In this document: positions 25,348 through 33,130 of the stretch, piece after piece
Layout: each line of letters starts with the position of its first letter
Position numbering within the stretch: position 1 is the first letter of the stretch
Assembly (NCBI GenBank): GCA_013285645.1
Contig: JABDHJ010000020.1
Coordinates: forward strand, 1 to 43,301
DNA length: 43,301 bases
Origin: Verrucomicrobiota bacterium
GTDB taxonomy: Bacteria > Verrucomicrobiota > Verrucomicrobiia > Methylacidiphilales > UBA1321
Direction of reading: 5' to 3'
Notes under the pieces: model-generated
What the model was told of the DNA's origin: nothing
Database searches by the model: none
The model's input: the letters and a program-made list of their open reading frames with translations, nothing else
Program-made: the position numbers and the translations under genes

Positions 25348-27498
25348 TTAGGCTTTGGCGGGCGCTTGGGCTTCGAGGCCTTGGGCGGCGCGCTCTTTCA
25401 TGGCCACTTTGCGGCTGAGTTTGCTGCGGCCTTTGTCGTCCTGGCCGATGCACTTGACCCAGACTTCGTCGCCGACCTTGGCCACGTCGTCCATGCGGTT
25501 GACGCGGGCGTCGGACCACTCGGAGATGTGGACGAGGCCGTCTTTGCCGGGGAGCACTTCGACGAAGGCGCCGAAGTCCTTGAGGGTGACGACGCGTCCG
25601 CGATAGATCTTGCCGACTTCGATGTCGCCGACCATGCCGAGGATGATTTCCTTGGCGCGTTCCATGGCGTCGCCATTGGTGGAGTAGATCTTCACGCGGC
25701 CATCGTCCTCGATGTTAATTTCGGCGCCGGTCTCGGCGACGATGCTCTTGATGTTCTTGCCGCCAGGTCCGATGACGAGGCCGATCTTCTCGGGGTTGAT
25801 CTGGATGGTCTCGATGCGGGGCGCATACGCGGAGAGCGTGGTGCGCGGTCCGTTGATGACGGTTTCCATGAAGCCGAGGATCTTGGTGCGGGAAACAACG
25901 GCGCGATCGATCGCTTCCTTCATGAGGGAGAGCGGGATGCCGGCGAGCTTGAGATCGAGTTGGAAGCCGGTGACGCCGTCCTTGGTGCCGCACAATTTAA
26001 AGTCCATGTCGCCGTAGTGATCCTCGGAGCCGAGGATATCGTCGAGCATGAGGTAACGCTTCAGGTTGTCCTGGTCATCATAGTCGGTGACGAGGCCGAC
26101 GGAGATTCCGGCGACCGGAGTCTTGATCGGCACGCCTGCATCCATGAGGGCGAGAACGCCGCCGCAGACGGAGGCCATCGAGGTGGAACCGTTGGACTCC
26201 ATGACTTCGGAGGAAACGCGGATGGCGTAGGGGAAGTCGTTCTCGTTCGGGATGACGGCGAGGACGGAACGCTCGGCGAGCGCGCCGTGGCCGATTTCGC
26301 GACGATTCAAACCGCCGACGCGGCCGGTTTCACCGACGGAGAACGGAGGGAAGTTGTAGTGAAGGATGAAACGCTTGGTGATGTCGCCGCCGGTGTAACC
26401 GTCGAGGTCCTGGGCTTCGTCGCTGGGCGCGAGCGTCGCCAGGCAGAGGGCCTGGGTTTCGCCGCGGGCGAAGAGAGAGGAACCGTGAGAGCGGGGAAGA
26501 AGACCGACTTCGCCGGAGAGCGGACGAATTTCGTTCACGGTGCGACCGTCGCTGCGCTTCTGCTTGTCGAGAATCGCGGCGCGGAAGGCCTTGATCTGGA
26601 CTTGGTCGAAAGCGGAGCCGATATCGAAGCCGGTAGCTTCGGGATACTTGGCCTTGATGGCGACGGCGACTTCGTCCTTGAGGGCGCCGACGGCGGAATA
26701 ACGCTCGACCTTCGAGGGGCGATAGATCGCTCCTTCGATGCGGTCCTTGACCAAATCAAAGGCCATGTCGACGAACTCGGGCTTGGTGACGTAGAGGGGA
26801 AGCGTGCGCTTGGCCTTGTTGACGCGGGCGGCGAGATCCTTCTGGAGCTTGATGACGATCTGGACTTGTTCCTGCGCGTAATCGAGGGCCTTCTTGAATT
26901 CCTCTTCGGGCAATTCGAGCGCGGAACCTTCGATCATGACGATCTCGGTCTCAGAGCCGACATAGACGAGGTCGAGGTCGCTGATGTCCATCTGCGCGTG
27001 CGTGGGCTGCGTGACGAACTGGCCGTTAACGCGACCGACGCGGACGGCGCCGACAGGTCCACCGAAAGGAATATCGGAGACCATCAAGGCGGCGGAAGCG
27101 CCGTTGATGCTGAGGATATCGGGATCGTTCTCGCCGTCAGCGGAGAGAAGCGTGGTGATGATCTGGGTGTCGTAGAGGTAACCCTTGGGGAAAAGCGGGC
27201 GTAGCGGGCGATCCGTCATACGACAGGTGAGGATTTCCTTTTCGGAGGGGCGGCCTTCACGCTTGAAGTAGCCACCGGGGATCTTGCCGACGGCGGCGGC
27301 GCGCTCGCGGTATTCGACGGTGAGCGGGAAGAAGTCCTGGCCTTCTTTGATTTTCGTGGCCGAGACGGCGGTGACGATGACGAGGGTGTCCGCGTAGCGG
27401 ACGGTTACTGCGCCGTCGGCGAGTTTGGCAAGCTTGCCGGTTTCGATGGTGATGGGGTGGGCGCCAAAAGGGGCCGACACCGTATGAATGGTGGACAT
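25348..27498 (-). CDS. pnp: Polyribonucleotide nucleotidyltransferase (PNPase)
   Basis: This 716-aa protein has the standard layout: two RNase PH cores (about 10-140 and 310-545), a helical linker, a KH domain with GXXG loop ([13 protein letters not shown], about 560-620), and an S1 domain ([19 protein letters not shown], about 625-695). PNPase degrades RNA 3' to 5' with phosphate, and in many bacteria works in the degradosome. It follows rpsO on the same strand, the conserved rpsO-pnp order, with a type A hairpin in the gap. An Ala/Gln tail ([11 protein letters not shown]) ends the protein. The 203-bp region past the stop holds the terminator and repeats. Confidence 0.97.
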   Translation of the reverse strand: MSTIHTVSAPFGAHPITIETGKLAKLADGAVTVRYADTLVIVTAVSATKIKEGQDFFPLTVEYRERAAAVGKIPGGYFKREGRPSEKEILTCRMTDRPLRPLFPKGYLYDTQIITTLLSADGENDPDILSINGASAALMVSDIPFGGPVGAVRVGRVNGQFVTQPTHAQMDISDLDLVYVGSETEIVMIEGSALELPEEEFKKALDYAQEQVQIVIKLQKDLAARVNKAKRTLPLYVTKPEFVDMAFDLVKDRIEGAIYRPSKVERYSAVGALKDEVAVAIKAKYPEATGFDIGSAFDQVQIKAFRAAILDKQKRSDGRTVNEIRPLSGEVGLLPRSHGSSLFARGETQALCLATLAPSDEAQDLDGYTGGDITKRFILHYNFPPFSVGETGRVGGLNRREIGHGALAERSVLAVIPNENDFPYAIRVSSEVMESNGSTSMASVCGGVLALMDAGVPIKTPVAGISVGLVTDYDDQDNLKRYLMLDDILGSEDHYGDMDFKLCGTKDGVTGFQLDLKLAGIPLSLMKEAIDRAVVSRTKILGFMETVINGPRTTLSAYAPRIETIQINPEKIGLVIGPGGKNIKSIVAETGAEINIEDDGRVKIYSTNGDAMERAKEIILGMVGDIEVGKIYRGRVVTLKDFGAFVEVLPGKDGLVHISEWSDARVNRMDDVAKVGDEVWVKCIGQDDKGRSKLSRKVAMKERAAQGLEAQAPAKA

Positions 27499-27590
27499 GT
27501 GTTGTTCTTTTTTGAGTTAGAGCGCAAGAGGGCGCCCAGCCGGAAAAGAAAACGCAGAGGACAATGGGCTCAATCGGGAACCGGAAACAT

Positions 27591-27617
27591 CCGCCGCTAG
27601 GGACAGCGGCGGCTACC
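27591..27617 (-). repeat. REP-like hairpin, type A
   Basis: CCGCCGCT, AGGGAC, AGCGGCGG and CTACC, with the shared left flank GGAAACAT. It lies between rpsO and pnp, in a region where mRNA processing and autoregulation occur in other bacteria. Confidence 0.8.
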
Positions 27618-27699
27618 AGGCGATGAAGTCGATTGTACTCTGAAGTTTTCCGGATGACCCGATCCGCCAGGCGGAAGGGCCTTTCGCGGTACGGGGAGA

Positions 27700-27963
27700 C
27701 TACTTACGCAGATTTAGTTTCTGAATGACCTTATCGTAGCGGCTGGAATCAGACTTCTTCAGGTAATCCTGGAGCTTTTTGCGCTGGGCAACCATCATCA
27801 AAAGGCCGCGGCGTGAGCTGTGGTCCTTCTTGAACTTTTGCAAGTGCTTGGTGAGGTCGTTAATGCGCTGAGTCAGGATCGCGATCTGGACGTCGGCGGA
27901 GCCGGTATCCTTGTCGTGCAATTTGAAGTCCTGAAGTGAGTCTGATTTCGTTGCTGCTGCCAT
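27700..27963 (-). CDS. rpsO: 30S ribosomal protein S15
   Basis: This 87-aa protein has the core motifs DTGSADVQIAILTQRINDLT, HLQKFKKDHSSRRGLLMMVAQRKKL and YLKKSDSSRYDKVIQKLNLRK split over three helices. S15 is a primary 16S rRNA binder. It lies upstream of pnp on the same strand with 201 bp between them. Confidence 0.96.
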   Translation of the reverse strand: MAAATKSDSLQDFKLHDKDTGSADVQIAILTQRINDLTKHLQKFKKDHSSRRGLLMMVAQRKKLQDYLKKSDSSRYDKVIQKLNLRK

Positions 27964-28069
27964 AAGGTGAGGGTCGATTCAAGCAGACCCGGAAAAAGGA
28001 GCAAGGCTAAAGTTGGGATATTTTTAACAAGAAGACAGGAAGGGAGGGAATACAGAGGAGGAAGCTGAA

Positions 28070-28098
28070 CTGATCCTTCGCCGGGCTCAGGATGACGG
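28070..28098 (-). repeat. ATCCT/AGGAT interspersed repeat (copy 5)
   Basis: CTGATCCTTCGCCGGGCTC then AGGATGACGG, a close copy of 32288 and 35855 with a changed centre. Confidence 0.75.
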
Positions 28099-28109
28099 TC
28101 ACCGAAAAT

Positions 28110-28253
28110 TCCGGTGTGCTTTTCGCTGCCAATCCCGAGCATGATCAGCAGGCAGAAGCCCATGCTCATGGCAAAATAATGGGAGACGTGGAGTGAGTAG
28201 GACGAATGGCTCACGGCGGTGACGATCGAAGTAAAACGCGAACGATTCGGCAC
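28110..28253 (-). pseudogene. Possible remnant of an acyltransferase-3-like membrane protein
   Basis: One minus-strand frame reads NRSRFTSIVTAVSHSSYSL then HVSHYFAMSMGFCLLIMLGIG, a pattern like the last helices of acyltransferase family 3 (a typical SYSLYLYH-like motif). There is no matching upstream part in the same frame; the preceding bases read better in another frame (LSPALQLGAESFAFYFD). An ATCCT/AGGAT repeat cuts in on the downstream side. I take it as a decayed fragment; it could also be chance. Confidence 0.3.
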
Positions 28254-28319
28254 CCAACTGCAGAGCAGGGGAAAGAGGGGTTTTATTCTTGAGCACGTTT
28301 GGATCGACCGAAAAGGCCA

Positions 28320-29270
28320 TTATCCGATGCGCGGAATGTTGGCGGTGTAGAGGAGCTTGCCGTTGTTGTCAATGAACTGGAGCTGGAGGTTGGAGGCGCT
28401 GAGGGAGGCCATGACGAAGCCGGAGACGGCGCCGCTGAAGGGGCTGGTGGCGGGTGCTTTGACGGGGCGATTTTCTGAACCGGCACCGGAGACGATGAGG
28501 TCGAGATTGCCGACTTTGAGGTGCTCGAGGTCGTGATCGTGACCGGCAAAATAAGCTTGGACCTTGTATTTTTGGAGGAGCGGAAGGACGTGCGCGATGA
28601 TCTCCGGTTGATTGCCGTGGACGAGGCCTGAGGAGTAGACGGGATGATGGCCCATGACGAGTTTCCAATGGGCGGTAGAGGCAGCGAGACCTTTTTCGAG
28701 CCACTGAAGCTGAACGGCGCTGTCTTGGGTCGCGATGTCGCTATAGCGGGAATCGTGCTGATAGGCTTTCACGAAGGGGCAGGTGTCGAGGTAGAAAAAC
28801 TCGACGTTGGTGGAGGCGTCGATGGGATGGAGCTGCGAGTAATAACGGGCGGGCATGTTCCAGCGTGGATGGGTCTTGCCATAGGCGACCTGGGCGTCGC
28901 AGTTGCCGTGGTAATCGTGGTTGCCGAGGATGGAGTACCAGGGAACTTGGAGGGAGTCGGCGGTGTAGACGTTCTCGAAGGATTCGTGCCAGAGCGAGTC
29001 GTCGATGGAGGTGACGCCGTGCTCGTAAAAGTTGTCGCCGACCGAGATGACGAAGCTGGCGGCAACCTTTTTGCAGGCGATGCCCATTTGGGTGGCGACC
29101 TGGGCTTGATCGGGCTGGCCCCTGCGGCCCCAGTCACCAATGACGGCGAAGTTGAGGGATTTGGCGGAAGGCGCGCTGGCGTGGAGATTGCCGGAGAGGA
29201 GACGGCTGGCCAGCGTGGCCTGGGAAGCGACGAAAAGAGTTCGGACGAAATCGCGGCGAGAGAGATGCAT
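28320..29270 (-). CDS. Tat-exported metallophosphoesterase (purple acid phosphatase-like)
   Basis: This 316-aa protein has an N-terminal twin-arginine signal (MHLSRRDFVRTLF, then a hydrophobic stretch), so it is exported folded. The metallophosphoesterase motifs occur in order: GDWG, GDNFYEHG, GNHDYHGN, GHHPVYSSG and GHDHDLEHL. The spacing and the GDNFY form match small (mammalian TRAP-type) purple acid phosphatases with a two-metal centre. It would release phosphate from organic esters in the periplasm or outside. No signs of phosphate-starvation control were identified. Confidence 0.9.
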   Translation of the reverse strand: MHLSRRDFVRTLFVASQATLASRLLSGNLHASAPSAKSLNFAVIGDWGRRGQPDQAQVATQMGIACKKVAASFVISVGDNFYEHGVTSIDDSLWHESFENVYTADSLQVPWYSILGNHDYHGNCDAQVAYGKTHPRWNMPARYYSQLHPIDASTNVEFFYLDTCPFVKAYQHDSRYSDIATQDSAVQLQWLEKGLAASTAHWKLVMGHHPVYSSGLVHGNQPEIIAHVLPLLQKYKVQAYFAGHDHDLEHLKVGNLDLIVSGAGSENRPVKAPATSPFSGAVSGFVMASLSASNLQLQFIDNNGKLLYTANIPRIG

Positions 29271-29330
29271 GGGGGGATTCTGGTGAAAGGAGAGGAGGAC
29301 GGAAGGTAAATTTTGGATGAAGGAAGCATG

Positions 29331-29363
29331 ACGGAATTACCAAATTCACCAAATTAACGGAAT
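29331..29363 (-). repeat. ATTCCGTTAATT interspersed repeat (copy 3)
   Basis: ACGGAATTACCAAATT, then a short centre and ACCAAATTAACGGAAT. The reverse complement closely follows the copy at 11434. The end of the repeat overlaps the possible ATG at 29362. Confidence 0.6.
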
Positions 29364-29913
29364 GGAATTCGCAGCAATCCATCTAATCAACCTGGAGAAG
29401 CTGTCAGAAACGTATACGGATCACTCCCATTCGGAGGATTACATCCATAGATCAAAATACTTCAAAGCGGGCGTTGATTATCTGATCATGAAGATTGCCT
29501 ATCAAACACATCAAAGCATGGTCCTCGCCTGCTTAGGTGATTTTAATAATGGCTTCATCGTGCCGGACAAAAATTTCCACGAAAATGTGAAATTAAAACA
29601 TAGTCTAGCTACGAGTTTTTCGACGACATCAATAGCATTGCATCAGGACTTGGCAGCGATCTCCATGACACCAGAATCGTTCAGTCAACTAGTAGGAGAT
29701 GGCAAGGTTCCTGCCATGATGGCTTCCAAGCCTTTTCCGCCAGATTTCCAAGATTGCATCGCTTGGATTTTGATCGCAGCGATAACGCTCACCCTGCATC
29801 TTTGGCTTTCGCATGAATCTTCTGCCTTTGCCTCGCCGCATTCGACAACTCCCTGGTTATTGCGCCAAACCGCGGCGAGTTACCCGCACGCTGTCGGCCC
29901 GATGATCGGTTGA
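29362..29913 (+). CDS. Doubtful ORF, unknown
   Basis: An ORF of 183 codons in a stretch more AT-rich than its neighbours. The first 150 residues have mixed composition without low-complexity shadows, and one hydrophobic segment (CIAWILIAAITLTLHLWL) lies near 133-150. The last 30 residues read like frame run-on. I recognise nothing. It may be a small acquired gene, a decayed fragment or chance; the ATG sits at the end of an interspersed repeat. Confidence 0.3.
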   Translation: MEFAAIHLINLEKLSETYTDHSHSEDYIHRSKYFKAGVDYLIMKIAYQTHQSMVLACLGDFNNGFIVPDKNFHENVKLKHSLATSFSTTSIALHQDLAAISMTPESFSQLVGDGKVPAMMASKPFPPDFQDCIAWILIAAITLTLHLWLSHESSAFASPHSTTPWLLRQTAASYPHAVGPMIG

Positions 29914-29952
29914 TGGTGAAGGAAATTCAGTTGGGGTTGCTGGGGGCTTGAG

Positions 29953-30177
29953 GTGATGGAAGAGTTGTATTTGATCTACCACCATCGCGCTGGGAAGAGC
30001 CGCACGCTTTTCATCGATCCGCGCGACGTCGTGCGTCGCGTTCGAGAGTTGGATCGTCAACTCGCCGCCGTGTGGAAAAAGCGCAATAAGGCGAGTGAGT
30101 TGTTTCGGATTCGGGAGGTGCTGCGAAGTGCAGCGGCGGATTTGGAGAAAAGAAAGGCTATCACCCCTACAGGGTGA
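29953..30177 (+). CDS. Small hypothetical protein with basic coiled coil
   Basis: This 74-aa protein starts with GTG, or with the next-codon ATG at 29956. The sequence MEELYLIYHHRAGKSRTLFI then RVRELDRQLAAVWKKRNKA looks like a real helical protein. Its tail (KAITPTG) runs into the repeat cluster at 30197-30287. A GAGG lies just before the start, but too close for a standard ribosome-binding site. No family recognised. Confidence 0.4.
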   Translation: MMEELYLIYHHRAGKSRTLFIDPRDVVRRVRELDRQLAAVWKKRNKASELFRIREVLRSAAADLEKRKAITPTG

Positions 30178-30196
30178 ATGACCCTCTGACATATTT

Positions 30197-30229
30197 CCGG
30201 TGGTGTCGCTACGCTCAACCACCGGCTAC
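30197..30229 (-). repeat. REP-like hairpin with CCGGTGGT stem
   Basis: CCGGTGGT and ACCACCGG form a perfect 8-bp stem around a 13-nt loop, followed by CTAC on the top strand, so GTAG leads the hairpin on the bottom strand. The loop contains GTCGCTACGCTC, similar to part of the 71-bp composite unit. A small palindrome GGAAGCC/GGCTTCC follows (30237-30253). Confidence 0.65.
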
Positions 30230-30261
30230 GGTGCTTGGAAGCCCTCGGCTTCCGTAAGGCC

Positions 30262-30287
30262 CCGTCGCACGGAGTGCGACGGCTACC
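30262..30287 (-). repeat. REP-like hairpin, type B
   Basis: CCGTCGCAC, GGA, GTGCGACGG and CTACC: a perfect 9-bp stem with GTAG on the bottom strand. Confidence 0.8.
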
Positions 30288-30355
30288 TCGGAATGGGTCA
30301 AGCCGGAGGTTGCCCCTCCAAGGATGACAGATGTTTTGATTCCGGCTAGGGTGCG

Positions 30356-31618
30356 ATGATGGAATTACCGGTGGAACTTTTCTTGGCGCTGCGTTACTTG
30401 CGCCCGCGTCGGTCGTTTGTGTCGGTGATTACGGTGCTTTCGTTCCTGGGGGTGACGCTGGGGGTGATGGTGCTGATTGTCGTGCTGTCAGTGATGGCGG
30501 GATTTCGGCAGCGGCTGGATGACAAGATCATCGGCTTCAATGCTCATATCACGGTGGCGATGGCGGATGGCGCGGTGATGTATGATTACGACAAGGCGAT
30601 TGACCTGATCAAGAAGGATCCCGATGTCTTGGCGGCGAGCCCGATCATTCGCGGACCGGTGGTGGTCGTTTTTCACAACCATGAGACGCCAGCCTTTATC
30701 AAGAGCGTACCGATGGAAGGCGACGACCCGGTTTTACCGCTGAAGAAATACCTGATCATGGGCGACTATGAATTGCGAGGCGATTCTGTGATTGTCGGAT
30801 CGGAATGGAGCAAGCGCAACGGGGCGTTTCCGGGCGACAAGATCGATATTTTCGGCGCGGCGATCGTGGGTGCGCTCATTCATCGAAAACCGGGCGAGCC
30901 AACCGATTTGCCGCTGCCGGACGAGCCTATCATTCGCGGCGTCTTTCAGACCGGCCAGTTCGATTACGATCTTAATTTCCTGCTCGTCTCAACGGAGATG
31001 GCGCAGCACATCTGGGGGATGGAGAATGCCGTTCACGGCATCGCGGTGCGGGTGAAAAATCCAGACCAGGCGCAGGCGGTGCGAGACCGGCTTAACAACT
31101 CGATTTTGCCGAAGACCTTGGAGGCGCGGACGTGGATGGATGACAACAGGGAGCTGTTCAACGCGATCGCGACCGAGCGGGTGGTGATGACGTTCATTCT
31201 CTTTTTCGTGATGGTGGTGGCGGCGTTTGGATTGTGCAGCACGTTGATTACGATCACGGTGCAAAAATCGCGCGAAATCGGGTTGATGAAGGCGCTGGGG
31301 GCGAGCGATCTGCAGGTGTCCGGGGTGTTCCTCTTTCACGGCGTGGTGGTGGGATTGGTCGGCGCGGTGGGCGGGACGATCATGGGGCTGGGGATTTTGC
31401 ACTTTCGCAATCCGTTTCGTGACTTCCTGCTGGACAGGTTTCATATCCAGGTTTTTGCGAGTTCGGTTTATGGACAGGTCGATATTCCGGCGGTGATTGA
31501 TCCGCTGAACGTCACCCTGATAGCGATTTCGGCGGTGGTGATTTGCATTTTGGCGGCGTTGATTCCGGCGGTGAATGCGGCAAGGCTCGCACCAGCGCGG
31601 GCTTTGAGATATGAATGA
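30356..31618 (+). CDS. ABC transporter permease, LolC/LolE type
   Basis: This 420-aa protein has one N-terminal membrane helix (LRYLRPRRSFVSVITVLSF start; helix about 20-45), a large periplasmic MacB-PCD-like domain (about 46-275), and three C-terminal helices of the FtsX fold (around 278-300, 325-345 and 380-405). The LolC/E pattern RYL, then ITVLSFLGVTLGV and the EIGLMKALGAS motif are visible. In LolCDE this subunit extracts lipoproteins from the inner membrane for transfer to LolA. The ATPase LolD and a LolA are not in the window. ATG at 30356 or 30359 may be used. Confidence 0.85.
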   Translation: MMELPVELFLALRYLRPRRSFVSVITVLSFLGVTLGVMVLIVVLSVMAGFRQRLDDKIIGFNAHITVAMADGAVMYDYDKAIDLIKKDPDVLAASPIIRGPVVVVFHNHETPAFIKSVPMEGDDPVLPLKKYLIMGDYELRGDSVIVGSEWSKRNGAFPGDKIDIFGAAIVGALIHRKPGEPTDLPLPDEPIIRGVFQTGQFDYDLNFLLVSTEMAQHIWGMENAVHGIAVRVKNPDQAQAVRDRLNNSILPKTLEARTWMDDNRELFNAIATERVVMTFILFFVMVVAAFGLCSTLITITVQKSREIGLMKALGASDLQVSGVFLFHGVVVGLVGAVGGTIMGLGILHFRNPFRDFLLDRFHIQVFASSVYGQVDIPAVIDPLNVTLIAISAVVICILAALIPAVNAARLAPARALRYE

Positions 31619-31674
31619 GGCGATTATGAGGGAGAGAATTTTGTTTAAAATGAGCCGGTCTTTCGGGCAGCGGA

Positions 31675-31701
31675 CCACCGCTAGGGACAGTGGCGGCTAC
31701 C
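31675..31701 (-). repeat. REP-like hairpin, type A variant, next to a start codon
   Basis: CCACCGCT, AGGGAC, AGTGGCGG and CTACC. Two bases differ from the consensus but at different pairs, leaving one A-C mismatch and one G-T pair. It ends 5 bp before the ATG of the DUF192 gene, so it occupies the ribosome-binding region. Confidence 0.75.
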
Positions 31702-31706
31702 AGGGA

Positions 31707-32243
31707 ATGAAGATTCTTTGCGTTGCGGCGGTCATCGTCAGCTTGGCGGGTTGTCAGCAAACGGTGGAGCAGGCACCGCCGCCGCCAGCAACACCACCGG
31801 CCCAGACTCAGTCACCGCCGAGTGCGGCGCAATCGCTGCCGAGCGTTGCGCTGCATATCGACAATGCGACGTTGCAGACTGAAATTGCGGCGACGGAAGC
31901 ACAACGGGAGCGCGGGCTGATGTTTCGCACCAATTTGGGCGACAACGATGGGATGATTTTTCTGATGGGCACCCCTGCCCGGGCGACATTCTGGATGAAG
32001 AATACGTTGATTCCGCTTTCGGTGGCGTTCGTCGACAAGAACGGCGTTATTCTTGAGATTCACGACATGACGCCGGGTGATCCGTCCGTGCCGGACAACC
32101 AGCTTCCCATCACACGCAGCGACAGCGACCAAGTCGCCTTTGCGCTGGAGACGAATCTGCATTGGTTCGCGTTGAATGAAATCAAGCCGGGCGATAAGAT
32201 CAATCCGCCGCCGGGCACGCTGGCCAACAGCGCCACTCCCTAA
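31707..32243 (+). CDS. DUF192 lipoprotein
   Basis: The protein is 178 aa from the ATG at 31707, chosen because it opens a lipoprotein signal (MKILCVAAVIVSLAGC, lipobox SLAGC). An open frame runs back to 31611, but that part is repeat and spacer. A Pro/Gln-rich linker is followed by the DUF192 domain (about 60-170; RERGLMFRTNLGDNDGMIF, FWMKNTLIPLSVAFVD). DUF192 proteins are small periplasmic or membrane-anchored domains of unclear role. The GTAG hairpin ends 5 bp before the start, leaving only AGGGA directly before ATG, so initiation may be unusual. Confidence 0.85.
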   Translation: MKILCVAAVIVSLAGCQQTVEQAPPPPATPPAQTQSPPSAAQSLPSVALHIDNATLQTEIAATEAQRERGLMFRTNLGDNDGMIFLMGTPARATFWMKNTLIPLSVAFVDKNGVILEIHDMTPGDPSVPDNQLPITRSDSDQVAFALETNLHWFALNEIKPGDKINPPPGTLANSATP

Positions 32244-32287
32244 TATTATTTTCCGATGATTAAAGTGATTGTGTATGTCAACGGAGG

Positions 32288-32316
32288 CTGATCCTTCGAC
32301 AAGCTCAGGATGACGG
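32288..32316 (-). repeat. ATCCT/AGGAT interspersed repeat (copy 6)
   Basis: CTGATCCTTCGACAAGCTC then AGGATGACGG, identical in its first 26 bases to the copy at 35855. It lies between the DUF192 gene and the PHP gene. Confidence 0.8.
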
Positions 32317-32338
32317 ATTATTTTACTAAGATTTATTT

Positions 32339-33124
32339 ATGCCACTCCCCATTGATTACCACATGCATCCGCAGGCCCACAGCATCAAGCCGTACACGCC
32401 CGAGCTTCTGGCGCCCTGGGCGAAAACGGCCCGTGAACGAGGCTTGAAGGAAATCGCACTCACCGATCATGATCGCTATCATGAGGGTGTCGATTTCGAT
32501 GAGATCGACAAATTGCGCGAGGCGAATCCCGATTTAAAAATTCGCGCAGGGATCGAGCTCGACAATGATCCGGAGACCGGCAAAGCGGGTCGCGCCTGGG
32601 TGGAAAAGAATTGGGACCGCCTCGATTTCGTCCTCGGCTCGGCGCATTACCTTCCTCCAGATCCCGTGATGTTCGACAAAACCGACCGCGTGGATGAGTT
32701 CGCCCAAAAGGACATGGTCGCCGCCTGCGTCACCTACATCGCGGAGTTGGAAGGCATGATGGACCGGGGCGGGATCGATTGCCTGTCGCACCTTGACCTG
32801 ATCAAGATCCATGGCGTGTGGCATCCGAAAGAGGGACTGCTGCCCCATTTTTATCCACTGCTGGAACGAATCCGGCGCGAGGACTTGGCGATCGAAATCA
32901 GCACGGCGGGCTGGCGCAAGCCGGTGGGCGAGGCTTATCCGCATGCGGATATCCTCAAGGCGGCGAAGCAACTCGGCATACCTTTTACCCTCGCCAGCGA
33001 TGCCCATTCGCACGCACAGTTGGCCGAGGAGTACGGGCGACTTGCGGAATTTCTGACGCCGTTTGACATCCGCGAAGTGGCCACCTACGAAAAGCATCGG
33101 CGCACGATGATTCTCCTCACCTAA
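32339..33124 (+). CDS. PHP-family histidinol-phosphatase-like enzyme
   Basis: This 261-aa protein is a PHP domain: HMHPQAH near the N-terminus (H8, H10), TDHDRYH, GIELDND, GSAHYLP, LSHLDLIK and a C-terminal SDAHSH. These are the metal-binding residues of the HisJ/HisK class, which removes phosphate from L-histidinol phosphate with divalent metals. Other PHP phosphatases look alike, so the substrate is likely but not certain. The next gene starts 6 bp after its stop, so it probably shares a transcript with the cNMP-binding/DUF4388 genes. Confidence 0.8.
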   Translation: MPLPIDYHMHPQAHSIKPYTPELLAPWAKTARERGLKEIALTDHDRYHEGVDFDEIDKLREANPDLKIRAGIELDNDPETGKAGRAWVEKNWDRLDFVLGSAHYLPPDPVMFDKTDRVDEFAQKDMVAACVTYIAELEGMMDRGGIDCLSHLDLIKIHGVWHPKEGLLPHFYPLLERIRREDLAIEISTAGWRKPVGEAYPHADILKAAKQLGIPFTLASDAHSHAQLAEEYGRLAEFLTPFDIREVATYEKHRRTMILLT

Positions 33125-33130
33125 AAGACC

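Larger units (their letters stand above)
27964..28319. other. Gene-free stretch (356 bp) upstream of rpsO
   Basis: It should hold the rpsO promoter. It also contains an ATCCT/AGGAT repeat (28070-28098) and, further from rpsO, a likely gene relic on the minus strand (about 28110-28253). I see no complete gene. Confidence 0.6.

Noticed and set aside
25333-27204. Long plus-strand ORF (623 codons) opposite pnp
   Set aside because: It is the antisense frame of the clear pnp gene. Its Asp/Val/Gly-rich composition follows from the codon bias of the other strand, and it has no family resemblance.
31611-31706. Upstream extension of the DUF192 ORF
   Set aside because: The extra 32 codons are spacer and a GTAG hairpin; the lipoprotein signal starts at 31707.
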